This document shows positions 7,633 to 16,381 of a DNA stretch of 64,000 bases, in pieces. A program made the position numbers and the translations under genes. The stretch spans positions 7,027,001 through 7,091,000 of the forward strand of contig NZ_CP135275.1 in the NCBI RefSeq assembly GCF_032302195.1, read 5' to 3'. Each line of letters begins with the position of its first letter. The first letter of the stretch is position 1. The notes below the pieces were generated by a model, which had not been told where the DNA came from, did not search any database, and saw nothing but the letters and a program-made list of their open reading frames with translations. This DNA is from Paenibacillus sp. MMS20-IR301 (GTDB lineage: Bacteria > Bacillota > Bacilli > Paenibacillales > Paenibacillaceae).

Positions 7633-8820
7633 ATGCATATCGAGCTGCTGAATGAATTCAGCGTGGCAATTCATAGAATGATTGGTCAAAGGTTCCTCGG
7701 AGATCTGCTGAGGAAATCTGCGCGCAAGGAATTCCACATGACGGGCAAGGAGATGTTGTCCATCCCGCCCGGCTGCCGGGTGCATGCAGCGATAGCCGTC
7801 ATTGACGCCGGATACTCTTCCCTCCGCTCCGCTGAGACTGAAACGGCCAGGGAGCTTTTATATGAATATCTGGAGAAGGAGTATGAGGGCAGATATGTTT
7901 TTCTGAGAACAGAGGAAGGCCTGATTGTCTGTCTCTTCCCCTGGGGGGAGCGGCAGATCTGGCATGGTATTTATGAAAGCGCAACCGTCAAATTCGGTGT
8001 TCCGGTCAGCATCGGTACCGGCCAGCCGTGTGCAAGCCTTCTGGATATCCGGGAATCGTATAATCAGGCGCTGCTGACGTTAAGTGAAAAGTTTCGCAAA
8101 GGCCGGGGGATCTATGAGTACCAAACGGATACACAGTACAACAAATGTGTGGATTATCCGTATGCTTATGAGAAGCTGGTGGCGGAAGAGGTTACAGGCA
8201 ATGGGGATAGCGGCGCCCTGCAGGGGATCATTCATTCCTTTTACAACTCGCTCTATGATAAAGGGCCGGTGGAGGTGGAGGCGGTGTATTCGGTAACGAT
8301 CCGGCTGCTCGTCTCGGTGGAACAGGCGGTGCGCGGGGATAATGATCTGCCGGCACTATTCAATCTGTCGCTCGTGGAGATTACCAATATCGGTATGTTG
8401 TCTGAGCTGGAAGAGAGAGTGTGCGGCATCTTGCTGGAGATTCATCAGGCTTACCAGGAGCGGATTCAGCTGGAGGATCACAACAACATCGTGGAGCAAT
8501 CCATTACATATATGAAAAAGAATGTCGCAAACGTCACTCTGCAGAGCATCGCCGCCGAGGTGTTCGTGACACCGAATTATTTGAGTATGCTGTTCAAAAT
8601 CCGCACCGGCAAAACCTTCATCGAGACCTTAACCGACCTGCGGATCGAAGAGGCTAAACGGCAGATTACCGAAACCAGCCTGAAAAATATGGAAATCTCC
8701 AAATATATCGGCTATCAGGACCCGCGCTATTTCAGCAAGCTGTTCAAGCAAAAGGTGGGTCTGACGCCAAGTGAATACCGTGAGCACAAAGGCGGCCTGC
8801 AGCACCGGCGCCTGGGATAG
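7633..8820 (+). CDS. AraC-family transcriptional regulator
   Basis: The last ~100 of 395 residues form two AraC-type helix-turn-helix motifs (TLQSIAAEVFVTPNYLSMLFKI and the final YQDPRYFSKLFKQKVGLTPSEYR). The N-terminal two thirds resemble the central region of YesN-type regulators but lack a receiver domain with its phospho-Asp pocket, so it is probably not a two-component partner. GGAGGAG lies 7 bases before the chosen ATG. A second ATG 4 bases earlier is out of frame and soon stops. It probably controls the ABC importer starting near 10064. Confidence 0.85.
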   Translation: MHIELLNEFSVAIHRMIGQRFLGDLLRKSARKEFHMTGKEMLSIPPGCRVHAAIAVIDAGYSSLRSAETETARELLYEYLEKEYEGRYVFLRTEEGLIVCLFPWGERQIWHGIYESATVKFGVPVSIGTGQPCASLLDIRESYNQALLTLSEKFRKGRGIYEYQTDTQYNKCVDYPYAYEKLVAEEVTGNGDSGALQGIIHSFYNSLYDKGPVEVEAVYSVTIRLLVSVEQAVRGDNDLPALFNLSLVEITNIGMLSELEERVCGILLEIHQAYQERIQLEDHNNIVEQSITYMKKNVANVTLQSIAAEVFVTPNYLSMLFKIRTGKTFIETLTDLRIEEAKRQITETSLKNMEISKYIGYQDPRYFSKLFKQKVGLTPSEYREHKGGLQHRRLG

Positions 8821-8862
8821 AGGCTTGCTTGCCCCTACCCCGAAGCCCCCGGGCGGCTGTAG

Positions 8863-9762
8863 TTATTCCCGGACCTGCGGCAGGCCGGAACCGGCTGGAC
8901 GATTACGTGCTTCTTCGATTTCCTGCTCCCAGCTCAAGTGCTGGAACTCCTTCGCATCCTCACTGCTCCGGAACCAGTCCTCGAAATCACTCCACAGCTC
9001 TGTAGTCCACGGTGAATCGATCTGCGCGGTAGTATAAGTGCCGGACCGCAGCCGGACGAAGCCGAAGACATCCCGGATCTGCGATTTCTCCGCTTCAACG
9101 ACCGTCTGCTCAGCCAGATGCGGCGGAATGAAGATCACGCCATACGGTGTCCCGAAGACAATATCTCCCGGCAGGCAGATCGCATTACCGATGCGGCAGG
9201 GCACATTCATGCCGGTCATCACTACATCAGCAATAGCTGTAGGATCGGAGCCCCGGTAATAGACATTGATTTCTTTAATTTTGCTGACCTGTTCATTGTC
9301 GCGGATGCCGCCCCAGACGACAGCGCCGCCTCTTTTGGTACGGGTAGCAATCGCAGTTGACAGGTTCCCGCCGACATAAGTCCCTAAGTGTACCTTATCG
9401 AACATATCGGCGACCACGACATCATTTTCCCCGAGCACATCAATGACCCACTGGTTGTAAAAGCCTTTACGGCCCTCTTCCGCACCGACAGCAACAAGGG
9501 TCTCATGCAGATCCGGACGCGACGGCACCATCACTGCAGTGACTGCACGGCCGATCATGATCTGATCCGGCTGTACGCTTTTGAAGCCCCCTTCGAACTG
9601 AAAGCGGTATCCATTATTCCAAAGCGGCATCCACGCCTCTTCAAGTGTAATTCTTCTCATACGTTCCAGAATATCATCGGAAACCTTCGGCCGGCCGTTC
9701 TCAAACCGTTCCCCGTCCCATTTTTCTGTCCATTTCATAATATCTTCCTTGCGGTCAAACAT
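8863..9762 (-). CDS. RraA/HMG-aldolase-family protein
   Basis: The 299-residue protein carries the RraA-fold core: VVVADMFDKVHLGTYVGG, RGGAVVWGGIRD and PGDIVFGTPYGVIFIP. GG-RD is the metal/substrate motif of 4-hydroxy-4-methyl-2-oxoglutarate aldolases and oxaloacetate decarboxylases. One position usually Asp in the later motif is Gly here, and the protein is longer than the usual ~160-230 residues. This points to a specialised aldolase or lyase acting on an oxo-acid, not an RNase E inhibitor. It runs opposite to its neighbours and has AGGAGAGGATGG before the ATG. The sugar-acid context suggests a 2-oxo-sugar-acid substrate, by inference. Confidence 0.72.
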   Translation of the reverse strand: MFDRKEDIMKWTEKWDGERFENGRPKVSDDILERMRRITLEEAWMPLWNNGYRFQFEGGFKSVQPDQIMIGRAVTAVMVPSRPDLHETLVAVGAEEGRKGFYNQWVIDVLGENDVVVADMFDKVHLGTYVGGNLSTAIATRTKRGGAVVWGGIRDNEQVSKIKEINVYYRGSDPTAIADVVMTGMNVPCRIGNAICLPGDIVFGTPYGVIFIPPHLAEQTVVEAEKSQIRDVFGFVRLRSGTYTTAQIDSPWTTELWSDFEDWFRSSEDAKEFQHLSWEQEIEEARNRPAGSGLPQVRE

Positions 9763-10063
9763 GAATATCCATCCTCTCCTGAGCCTGTATTCTCTGATTC
9801 CCTTTCATCATACCCACGCTATAAATTCCGGTCTATCAGCGAAATCAATACTGTTTTGGAGCCGATTGTAGATTTGTCCCCCCTGAATCCGGGATGTAGA
9901 ACAGCCCGTCAATGATATGGGATTAAAAGTTAAAAATGGATGTTTCAAGTCGTAAAATCATCGTACGCCATCATAAGTCTGTCTGCTATTAAGCTACTTT
10001 TGCCGGTGCTATATTAGTGGGGAGTACTCGACATATTACTTGAATCGGGGTGTTGTTCTTGAA
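9763..10063. other. Divergent intergenic region between the RraA-like gene and the ABC importer
   Basis: About 300 bases without a gene. It must hold the two outward promoters. I see a possible extended -10 (TGCTATATT near 10008-10015) for the importer but no good -35, which would fit activation by a regulator such as the AraC protein upstream. No repeat or clear palindrome was found. Confidence 0.4.
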
Positions 10064-10963
10064 ATGAGGAATCTCTCTCATAGAAAATCAGTCTCCCGCC
10101 ACATCGCCGGTTATCTGTTTATTTCCCCATGGCTGACCGGGTTTCTGCTGCTGGCGTTATGGCCGATTGTACAATCGCTTTACCTGTCTTTTACGGAATA
10201 CTCCTTATTGGAGGCTCCTAAATGGATCGGGCTGAGAAACTTCCAGGAGATCTTTCATGACCAGCTGTTCTATAAGTCTTTGAGGGTCACCTTCCTGTTC
10301 GTGTTCATTTCCGTACCGCTGAAGCTGGCGTTCTCCTTGATGGTCGCGATCCTGCTCAACCGCAGCATCCGCGGCATTAATCTGTACCGGACCGCCTTCT
10401 ATTTCCCTTCGCTGATCGGCGGAAGCATTGCGGTGTCGGTGCTGTGGCGGAATATGTTCGGCATGGACGGTTACATCAATCAGATTCTGGCAATGGTCGG
10501 CATCCAGGGCATGGGCTGGATCTCCAATCCGGAGACGGCGCTCGGGACGCTGATCCTGCTGAATGTCTGGCAGTTTGGCTCCACGATGGTTATATTCCTG
10601 GCCGGACTCAAGCAGATCCCGAAGGAGCTGTATGAATCAGCAGGTGTAGACGGGGCCGGAGTGTTCCGCAGATTCTTCAGTATTACGCTGCCGATGCTGT
10701 CACCTGTGCTGTTCTTTAACCTGATTCAAGCGATTATCGGATCATTCCAGATGTTCACCTCGGCATTCATTGTGACTAAGGGCGGACCGGCTAATGCCAC
10801 TTACACGTATGCGCTGTTCCTCTACGAGAAGGCCTTCAGCCAATTCGAGATGGGCTATGCTTCGGCGCTGGCCTGGATTCTGCTGCTGATCATCGGAATC
10901 TTCACCGCCATCAATTTCACGGCATCCAAGTATTGGGTGTTCTATGAAACGGAGGGGAGATGA
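10064..10963 (+). CDS. Carbohydrate ABC transporter permease (MalF/UgpA type)
   Basis: An integral membrane permease of ~299 residues with six hydrophobic segments. The cytoplasmic EAA loop reads ELYESAGVDGAGVFRRFFSITLPMLSP, the contact site for an ATPase. The sequence SPWLTGFLLLALWPIVQSLYLSF is typical of the first subunit of sugar importers. A TTG at 10040 could extend it by eight codons; the ATG at 10064 is chosen for its normal N-terminus, although the ribosome site (GGGG) is distant. The next permease overlaps or abuts it. No ATPase gene is nearby, so a shared MsmX-like ATPase elsewhere is expected. Confidence 0.86.
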   Translation: MRNLSHRKSVSRHIAGYLFISPWLTGFLLLALWPIVQSLYLSFTEYSLLEAPKWIGLRNFQEIFHDQLFYKSLRVTFLFVFISVPLKLAFSLMVAILLNRSIRGINLYRTAFYFPSLIGGSIAVSVLWRNMFGMDGYINQILAMVGIQGMGWISNPETALGTLILLNVWQFGSTMVIFLAGLKQIPKELYESAGVDGAGVFRRFFSITLPMLSPVLFFNLIQAIIGSFQMFTSAFIVTKGGPANATYTYALFLYEKAFSQFEMGYASALAWILLLIIGIFTAINFTASKYWVFYETEGR

Positions 10964-10965
10964 GG

Positions 10966-11802
10966 ATGGAGATGCGGATGAAACTTAATAACGTATGGAT
11001 TCATGTCTTTATGATTGCAGCCTCCATACTGATGCTGTATCCCGTCTTCTGGTGGGTCGGGGCGTCGCTGAAATCACCGGGTGAAATGGGGCTGCCCACC
11101 ATCTGGCCGAAGCAGCTGATCTGGGACAATTATATTGACGGCTGGAATTACTCGGCCAACTACAGCTTTGCAACCTTTTTCAAAAATTCACTGGTAATGG
11201 AGTTCTGGAACGTTCTCGGCGCTGTAATCAGCAGCTCACTGGTCGCCTTCGGCTTCGCAAGAATCAAGTTTGCCCTCAGCAAATTCTGGTTTGCGGTGCT
11301 GCTGATGACGATGATGCTACCGGCGCAGGTGACAATTATTCCGCAGTACATTCTGTTTAACAACTTTGGTTTTGTAAACAGTTACATTCCGCTGATTATG
11401 CCTCATATTCTGGGGGGAGGCGCCTTCTTCATCTTCCTGGTCGTGCAGTTCATCCGGGGGATTCCGAAGGAGCTGGATGAAGCCGCTACGATTGACGGGA
11501 CGTCGGTCTTCGGCATTTATTACCGGATCATTCTGCCGCTGATCGTTCCTGCCTTAATGAACGTGGCCATCTTCACCTTCATCTGGAGCTGGGATGACTT
11601 CCTGGCCCAAGTGCTGTATCTCAATACGATTGATAAATACACGGTAGGCCTTGCACTGCGGATGTTCATCGACCAGTTCGATATCCAGTGGGGGCAGCTG
11701 CTGGCGATGTCTTTATTGTCCATCATGCCTTCTGCGCTGATCTTCCTGTTCGCACAGCGGTATTTCGTGGACGGAATCGCAACGACCGGCATCAAAGGTT
11801 AA
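10966..11802 (+). CDS. Carbohydrate ABC transporter permease (MalG/CarB type)
   Basis: Second membrane subunit of the same importer, with six hydrophobic segments and the EAA loop ELDEAATIDGTSVFGIYYRIILP. An ATG at 10960 overlaps the stop of the first permease, but GGAGGGG at 10951-10957 is correctly spaced for the ATG at 10966. Several in-frame ATGs follow within four codons, so the start is uncertain by a few residues. It is followed after 13-22 bases by the binding-protein gene in the classic order permease, permease, receptor. Confidence 0.86.
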   Translation: MEMRMKLNNVWIHVFMIAASILMLYPVFWWVGASLKSPGEMGLPTIWPKQLIWDNYIDGWNYSANYSFATFFKNSLVMEFWNVLGAVISSSLVAFGFARIKFALSKFWFAVLLMTMMLPAQVTIIPQYILFNNFGFVNSYIPLIMPHILGGGAFFIFLVVQFIRGIPKELDEAATIDGTSVFGIYYRIILPLIVPALMNVAIFTFIWSWDDFLAQVLYLNTIDKYTVGLALRMFIDQFDIQWGQLLAMSLLSIMPSALIFLFAQRYFVDGIATTGIKG

Positions 11803-11824
11803 ATTAACCGAGGAGATGATCCAT

Positions 11825-13147
11825 GTGAAAATTCAAAAAAGAGCGGTCATTATTTTAGCATCAATGATGGTACTGGGAAGCAGCCTGGCCGGCTGCGGCG
11901 GAGCAAACAAAGAAGAGCCCGCTGCTTCCGGCAGCAATAATCAGACCCCTGCTACAGCAAAAGCAAATCTGAGCATCATGTGGTGGGGCTCGCAGGAACG
12001 GCATGATGCCACGGTTAAAGCTACAGAGAAATATACCGAGGCACATCCGAATATTACCTTTACCCCGCAATATACAGACTGGGACGGGTACTGGAAGAAG
12101 CTGCCGACACTCGCCGCATCCAAGACACTGCCGGATATCCTGCAGATGGATGCCACTTACATTCAGGAATATGCAGCCAGAGGCGTGCTGGAAGACCTGT
12201 CTGACATGGATCTCAGCGATGTGATCGACAGCGGGGTGCTGGAGAATTCCAAAATCGGCGGCAAGCTCTACGGTGTACCGCTCAGTTATAACGGCAACGG
12301 CTTTGTCTATAACAAGCCTGAGCTGGAGGCTGCAGGTGTTACCCTGCCGGTACAGGACTGGACGTATGACCAGTTTTTCGCTTTCGCTGAAGAAGCGGCG
12401 GAGAAGCTGCCGGACGGCAAATACGGAATCGGGGATTACACCAACTACTGGGATACTTATCAGGCCTATCAAATGGCTTACGACAAAGGTCCGGTATTCG
12501 TCGACGGGGTAACCTTAAATATCGACAAGGAGCTGTGGTATAAATTCGAGGAGCTGTATGTTGATTTCCGGGCCAGAGGCGTGATCCCGGATGCACAGAC
12601 TACGTTCTCCATGATTGAGAATGACCCTGCCTCTGACCCGCTGATCTCCGGTCGTGTGATGACGCGCGGGGTTCCGGTCGGTGCGGTGGGAGCGCTGGAC
12701 AGCGCTGTACCCGGCAAGCTGGAGATTGTGAACAATCCTTCCGGACCTTCCGGCGGCGGCTGGGCGCAGTCCACGATGTATCTGTCGCTTAGCTCGACTT
12801 CAAAGAATAAAGCGGCGGCGAAGGAGTTCCTGAAGTGGTTCATCAGCGATCCTGAAGCGGGCACCCTGCTGGGTACTACACGCGGCATTCCGATCAGCAA
12901 GGTTATTTTCGAATCGATTAAGGATAATCTGACCCCGGGTGAACTGCTTGGCGTGAAAATGTATGACATGGCTGCTCCGAAAGCGATGCCGTTCTCCCCG
13001 GCCCCATCGGGCTGGGCGGATTTTGTGAAAACATACAGTGACACGATGACTGAGGTCATGTTTAATAAGAAGACACTGGATGAAGCCTACGAGATCATCA
13101 TGAACAAAGGCAAGGAAGTGCAGGACAAAATCTCTTCACAAGGATGA
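11825..13147 (+). CDS. Extracellular sugar-binding lipoprotein of an ABC importer
   Basis: A family-1 solute-binding protein of ~440 residues. The signal peptide ends with the lipobox LAGC, so the mature protein is lipid-anchored outside the membrane. NLSIMWWGSQERHD and the later repeated aromatic positions are typical of oligosaccharide receptors. An ATG at 11816 touches AGGAG directly; the in-frame GTG at 11825 has better spacing and is preferred. It lies between the two permeases and the mannonate-dehydratase-like gene, suggesting uptake of a uronate-containing sugar. Confidence 0.88.
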   Translation: MKIQKRAVIILASMMVLGSSLAGCGGANKEEPAASGSNNQTPATAKANLSIMWWGSQERHDATVKATEKYTEAHPNITFTPQYTDWDGYWKKLPTLAASKTLPDILQMDATYIQEYAARGVLEDLSDMDLSDVIDSGVLENSKIGGKLYGVPLSYNGNGFVYNKPELEAAGVTLPVQDWTYDQFFAFAEEAAEKLPDGKYGIGDYTNYWDTYQAYQMAYDKGPVFVDGVTLNIDKELWYKFEELYVDFRARGVIPDAQTTFSMIENDPASDPLISGRVMTRGVPVGAVGALDSAVPGKLEIVNNPSGPSGGGWAQSTMYLSLSSTSKNKAAAKEFLKWFISDPEAGTLLGTTRGIPISKVIFESIKDNLTPGELLGVKMYDMAAPKAMPFSPAPSGWADFVKTYSDTMTEVMFNKKTLDEAYEIIMNKGKEVQDKISSQG

Positions 13148-13154
13148 TGTAAAG

Positions 13155-14123
13155 ATGCAGGTAGCTGAGGCTTACTTTTATCATGATTACAAATGCGATT
13201 TCTGGACGCTGTGCAAGCAGATGGGCATTACGGATGCGGTCATTCCGCTGACTTCATTAACAGAGGGCAATCCGTGGGAATATGACAACATGGTGCGGCT
13301 GCAGCAGATGTATGCGGAGGAAGGGCTGCGGGTAACCGTTATTGAGAACATGCCGCCTTCCAATCTGATTAAGCTGGGCCTGCCCGGCCGGGATGAGGAA
13401 ATCGAATACTTCAAGACGCTGCTCCGCAATATGGGCAAGCTGAAGATTCCGGTGCTGTGCTACAACTTCATGGCCGAATTCAATTGGTTCCGCACTTCAG
13501 TCGGTCTTCCGGCCCGCGGCGGTGCGCTGGTCTCCGGCTATGATCATGAAAGTATGCTCGAGGCACCGCTTACTGAGCAGGGGCAGGTCAGTGAGGAGCG
13601 GCTGTGGGAGAATCTGAAATATTTCCTGGAGCAGGTAGTGCCGGTAGCGGAAGAGGCTCAGGTGCAGCTGGCGCTGCATCCGGATGATCCGCCAATCTCG
13701 CCGATCCGCGGCATTTCCCGGATTCTGACCAGCAGCGCGGCGCTTCAGCGGGCAATCGACCTGGTGCCGAGCCCGTACAGCGGAATTACCCTGTGCCAAG
13801 GGACGCTGGCGACCAGCGGGGATGATATTCCGGCGGTGATCCGCCAGTTCGGGGAGCAGGGGAAGATCTTCTTCGTCCATTTCCGCGATGTGGCGGGGAC
13901 GCCGGAGAAATTCCAGGAGACCTTCCACGACGACGGCAAAACCGATATGTTCGAAGCGATGAAAACCTACTACGAGGTCGGCTTCAAGGGACCCGTCCGG
14001 GCAGACCATGTGCCGACGATGGCCGGCGAGAGCAATCAATATCCGGGATACGAGGTGCTTGGACGCCTGTTCGGCAACGGCTATCTGATCGGGCTGATGG
14101 AAGCTGCCGGGTATAAACGGTAA
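13155..14123 (+). CDS. Mannonate dehydratase (UxuA)-like protein
   Basis: A 322-residue TIM-barrel protein of the xylose-isomerase-like superfamily. LALHPDDPPISPIRG, GITLCQGTLATSGDD, FVHFRDVAGTPEKFQETFHDDGKTD and RADHVPTMAGE match the metal- and substrate-binding blocks of UxuA. UxuA dehydrates D-mannonate to 2-keto-3-deoxygluconate, the substrate of the kinase at 2646. It is shorter than the classical ~350-395-residue enzymes, so it may be a paralogue with another aldonate substrate. It is the last gene of the importer operon (8 bases after the receptor gene). Its final seven codons are tandemly repeated downstream. Confidence 0.8.
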   Translation: MQVAEAYFYHDYKCDFWTLCKQMGITDAVIPLTSLTEGNPWEYDNMVRLQQMYAEEGLRVTVIENMPPSNLIKLGLPGRDEEIEYFKTLLRNMGKLKIPVLCYNFMAEFNWFRTSVGLPARGGALVSGYDHESMLEAPLTEQGQVSEERLWENLKYFLEQVVPVAEEAQVQLALHPDDPPISPIRGISRILTSSAALQRAIDLVPSPYSGITLCQGTLATSGDDIPAVIRQFGEQGKIFFVHFRDVAGTPEKFQETFHDDGKTDMFEAMKTYYEVGFKGPVRADHVPTMAGESNQYPGYEVLGRLFGNGYLIGLMEAAGYKR

Positions 14124-14227
14124 ATTGCTGGATATAAACGGTAAATTGCCGGATGTAGACGGTAGCTTTAGAGTATAAACGGTAAGTTGCCGGATGTAAA
14201 CGGTAAGCTGCAGGATATAAACGGTAA
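14103..14227 (+). repeat. Six 21-bp repeats that copy the gene's last seven codons including the stop
   Basis: Unit 1 (14103-14123) encodes AAGYKR plus stop and is the end of the preceding gene. Units 2 (14124-14144), 3 (14145-14165), 5 and 6 (14207-14227) restate the GGATATAAACGGTAA theme in the same register, and unit 4 is one base shorter. The later units are therefore non-coding copies of a stop-codon-containing gene end. Confidence 0.85.
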
Positions 14228-14286
14228 GTTTTAGGCTGAAAAGCTATGATCGTAGTATATGTTTGAGCTTGAGCAGCAGCTTAAGA

Positions 14287-14339
14287 CAAACCACAAATAG
14301 AGCATGTCTCCATACTGGAGATGTGCTCTGTTTGGTTTG
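14287..14339. terminator. Intrinsic terminator-like hairpin after the uronate operon
   Basis: AGAGCATGTCTCC (14299-14311) pairs with GGAGATGTGCTCT (14317-14329) around ATACT, with two G-U wobbles. The flanks CAAACC and GGTTTG extend the stem. It ends the importer/dehydratase transcript. Confidence 0.65.
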
Positions 14340-14504
14340 ATGTGGATGAGCTTGAAGGGAAGTAATGTGAAGGGAGGTAGTGTGATGGGAAGTGGTGTGA
14401 TGGGAAGTGGTGTTTAGTGGATGCAGTGTGATGCATAGTGTATCCGGCCGCCGCTAAGCAGTTCATAGGTCCGCGCACCGCCTGCCCGCTGGTAGCAAAG
14501 GATA

Positions 14505-14822
14505 AATTAAGTGGAAAAATGACAACTAATTCTAGAGTAATCTCCGGATTCAGAGAATTAATTGGAAAAACAACACTTAAATCGGCCCGGGAAGCTAAAT
14601 CGGCGGGATTCGGGCAGGATTAAGTGCTGTAAATCCACTTAATTCCATCCCGGCGGCAGAATCCAGCCCAATAAGTGTCATTTATCCACTTAAACCCTGC
14701 CGCCTACCGGCCAACACACCCGCCCCGCCGCAAGCCTGCCGCCTACCGGCCAACACACCCGCCCCGCCGCCAACCCTGCCGCCTACCGCCAACACACCCG
14801 CCCGCCGCAAGCCTGCCGCCAA
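14505..14822. repeat. Interspersed repeat mosaic and a 39-40 bp C-rich tandem repeat
   Basis: The stretch 14505-14697 is built from pieces such as AAGTGGAAAAA, AATTCT, CGGCGGGATT and TCCACTTAA, related to those near 57560. From 14698 a CCG-rich unit (CTGCCGCCTACCGGCCAACA) recurs about three times with starts near 14701, 14740 and 14780. The preceding 14340-14430 segment has short GTGATGGGAAGTG duplications. I see no gene in 14124-14854. Confidence 0.7.
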
Positions 14823-14854
14823 AGTGCTGCAGTACCTGCAGCTCCTTCCCGCAC

Positions 14855-15553
14855 TCAGAAGGTAATCTTCTGCTCTATCATCATCCGGCCGATCTCGAAG
14901 ATAGCGGCGCATTCCGCGAACATGACCTCGGAGATGACCGACTGGTCGTGCCTGCGGTAGTAATATTTCCCGTCCGTGTAGACATGGTCGTAGATTGGGC
15001 TGATATCGAACACCGAGGTCGGGTACAAATCGCCTTCCCCCTTGGCGATGCCGGCAGTGACCGAATGGTGCCCGGAGCCTTCGACGAAGGCGATCCCGAG
15101 CGGAAGCCAGAGAATGACCTGGTGGCCGGCGTCCTGTCTCCAGCCGCCGTTAAGTGTACCTTCGCCGATGCGGATCAGGCTGTCCCGTAATTTCCGGGGA
15201 ATCCAGGGGGAAGGGAAGACCAGATCACGCGACAGGTGGATCGCTTTGCTGTTATCATCTATGGGTTTCATCAGAAAATGAAAGCTTTGCCCGCCCGGAG
15301 TAACCTCTGCCCATTCATCAAAGAACAGATTATCCGAGAAGATCCGCTCAAGCTGGTCGATCTCCCCGTGCAGCACAGGTGCCAGCATCAGCTCGCTCTG
15401 GATCCGCCGGCCGATCAGCCGGATGAAGTCGATAATGGGATGGGTCTCGGGCTGGAAGTACCCGTAATTAATATCGTAATAGAAACCGAGATTCTCATTG
15501 ATTAAATCCTTGGCAAAGGCCATGAGATGATCAAAGTCTTGCTTCGTGTTCAT
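14855..15553 (-). CDS. Hypothetical protein, possibly DUF6710-like
   Basis: A 232-residue soluble protein without signal peptide or membrane segment. A central HHSVTAGI motif and an acidic/aromatic N-terminus (FYYDINYGYF) are visible. It reminds me of the DUF6710 group of Firmicutes, but I am not sure of that name. AAGGAGCA lies 10 bases before the ATG. It stands alone between repeats and a terminator, and nothing in its surroundings indicates a function. Confidence 0.65.
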   Translation of the reverse strand: MNTKQDFDHLMAFAKDLINENLGFYYDINYGYFQPETHPIIDFIRLIGRRIQSELMLAPVLHGEIDQLERIFSDNLFFDEWAEVTPGGQSFHFLMKPIDDNSKAIHLSRDLVFPSPWIPRKLRDSLIRIGEGTLNGGWRQDAGHQVILWLPLGIAFVEGSGHHSVTAGIAKGEGDLYPTSVFDISPIYDHVYTDGKYYYRRHDQSVISEVMFAECAAIFEIGRMMIEQKITF

Positions 15554-15705
15554 GCAGGAACTGCTCCTTCAGTCGTATAATATTTTGCTTATCATAATAC
15601 GCCCGAAAACAGTCTGTCTGTGATGAATAAAGCAGGTAAAGAATGGTGTGTTCTGGCAGAAATATCAACCCTGTGCGGAGCAGCGGAGAATATGAAATGC
15701 CGCGT

Positions 15706-15755
15706 AAAAAGATGCCCCGGCGGCCAGAAATGTACTGGGTGCCAGGGCATCTTTT
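15706..15755. terminator. Bidirectional terminator between two minus-strand genes
   Basis: AAAAAGATGCCC (15706-15717) pairs with GGGCATCTTTT (15745-15755). Read on the minus strand, it lies 13 bases after the DUF2798 gene stop and ends in a U-tract. Confidence 0.75.
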
Positions 15756-15767
15756 ATCAAGCAAGGC

Positions 15768-16241
15768 TTAGGCGCTATGCGCAGCCGTCCGTACCGGGAA
15801 CATCCGGGTGAACAGGAAGCGGGTCAGCGGACCGACTACCAGCAGCTGCAGCGGCAAGGCGCAAATGAAGTTAAGCCCCAGAACTCTGAAGTAGTTGCGG
15901 AAGAAGTTGTCCCCGAATCCGAAGTGTGCTAGTGTGCCATATAGAGACATGAGAATGACCATGCCGCAGACCATGAAGCAAGAAATCGTCAGTACTTTCT
16001 GGATGGCAGGTGAGGCAGGCTTTACAATCTTGAAGGCAAGGCCTTTGGCGATTTTACTGACGATAACAATATCGCAGAATAAGGCGACGATCAGCGCCGG
16101 AATCAAGCCCTCAGCCACATGCACGACCAGCTTATTATTGAACCCGCTAGAGATAATCACATTATAGAAAGACATAAAGACGACCATGAAAAAACACATA
16201 ATGCTGGTGAAGATTAAAGCTTCTTTTTTGTTACTGCCCAT
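15768..16241 (-). CDS. DUF2798-type integral membrane protein
   Basis: A 157-residue protein with four hydrophobic segments, arranged as the two-fold repeat typical of DUF2798 (ALIFTSIMCFFMVVFMSFYN and TISCFMVCGMVILMSLYG). Function is unknown; such genes are often paired with a MarR or TetR regulator and may affect export or membrane stress. Here it is divergent from a marR gene, with a shared palindromic operator over both promoters. AAGGGAG precedes the ATG. Confidence 0.8.
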   Translation of the reverse strand: MGSNKKEALIFTSIMCFFMVVFMSFYNVIISSGFNNKLVVHVAEGLIPALIVALFCDIVIVSKIAKGLAFKIVKPASPAIQKVLTISCFMVCGMVILMSLYGTLAHFGFGDNFFRNYFRVLGLNFICALPLQLLVVGPLTRFLFTRMFPVRTAAHSA

Positions 16242-16282
16242 TTCTCAAACTCCCTTAAAGTTAAGTTTTATAAACTTCACTC

Positions 16283-16327
16283 ATATTAGCAGGGGGCGGA
16301 ATTATTGTCAACCTAGTTGACAATAAT
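16283..16327. promoter_or_regulatory. MarR operator holding both divergent -35 boxes
   Basis: ATTATTGTCAAC (16301-16312) and GTTGACAATAAT (16316-16327) are perfect 12-bp arms around CTA. The minus-strand promoter reads TTGACA (16311-16306), 17 bases, TAATAT (16288-16283). The other arm holds TTGACA at 16317-16322 for the marR direction, with a weaker -10. A MarR dimer here would silence both genes at once. Confidence 0.8.
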
Positions 16328-16381
16328 GGAATGAAGATGTTTATTTGCTGTAACTGTATATGTGAATTTGGAGGCTTCTAT

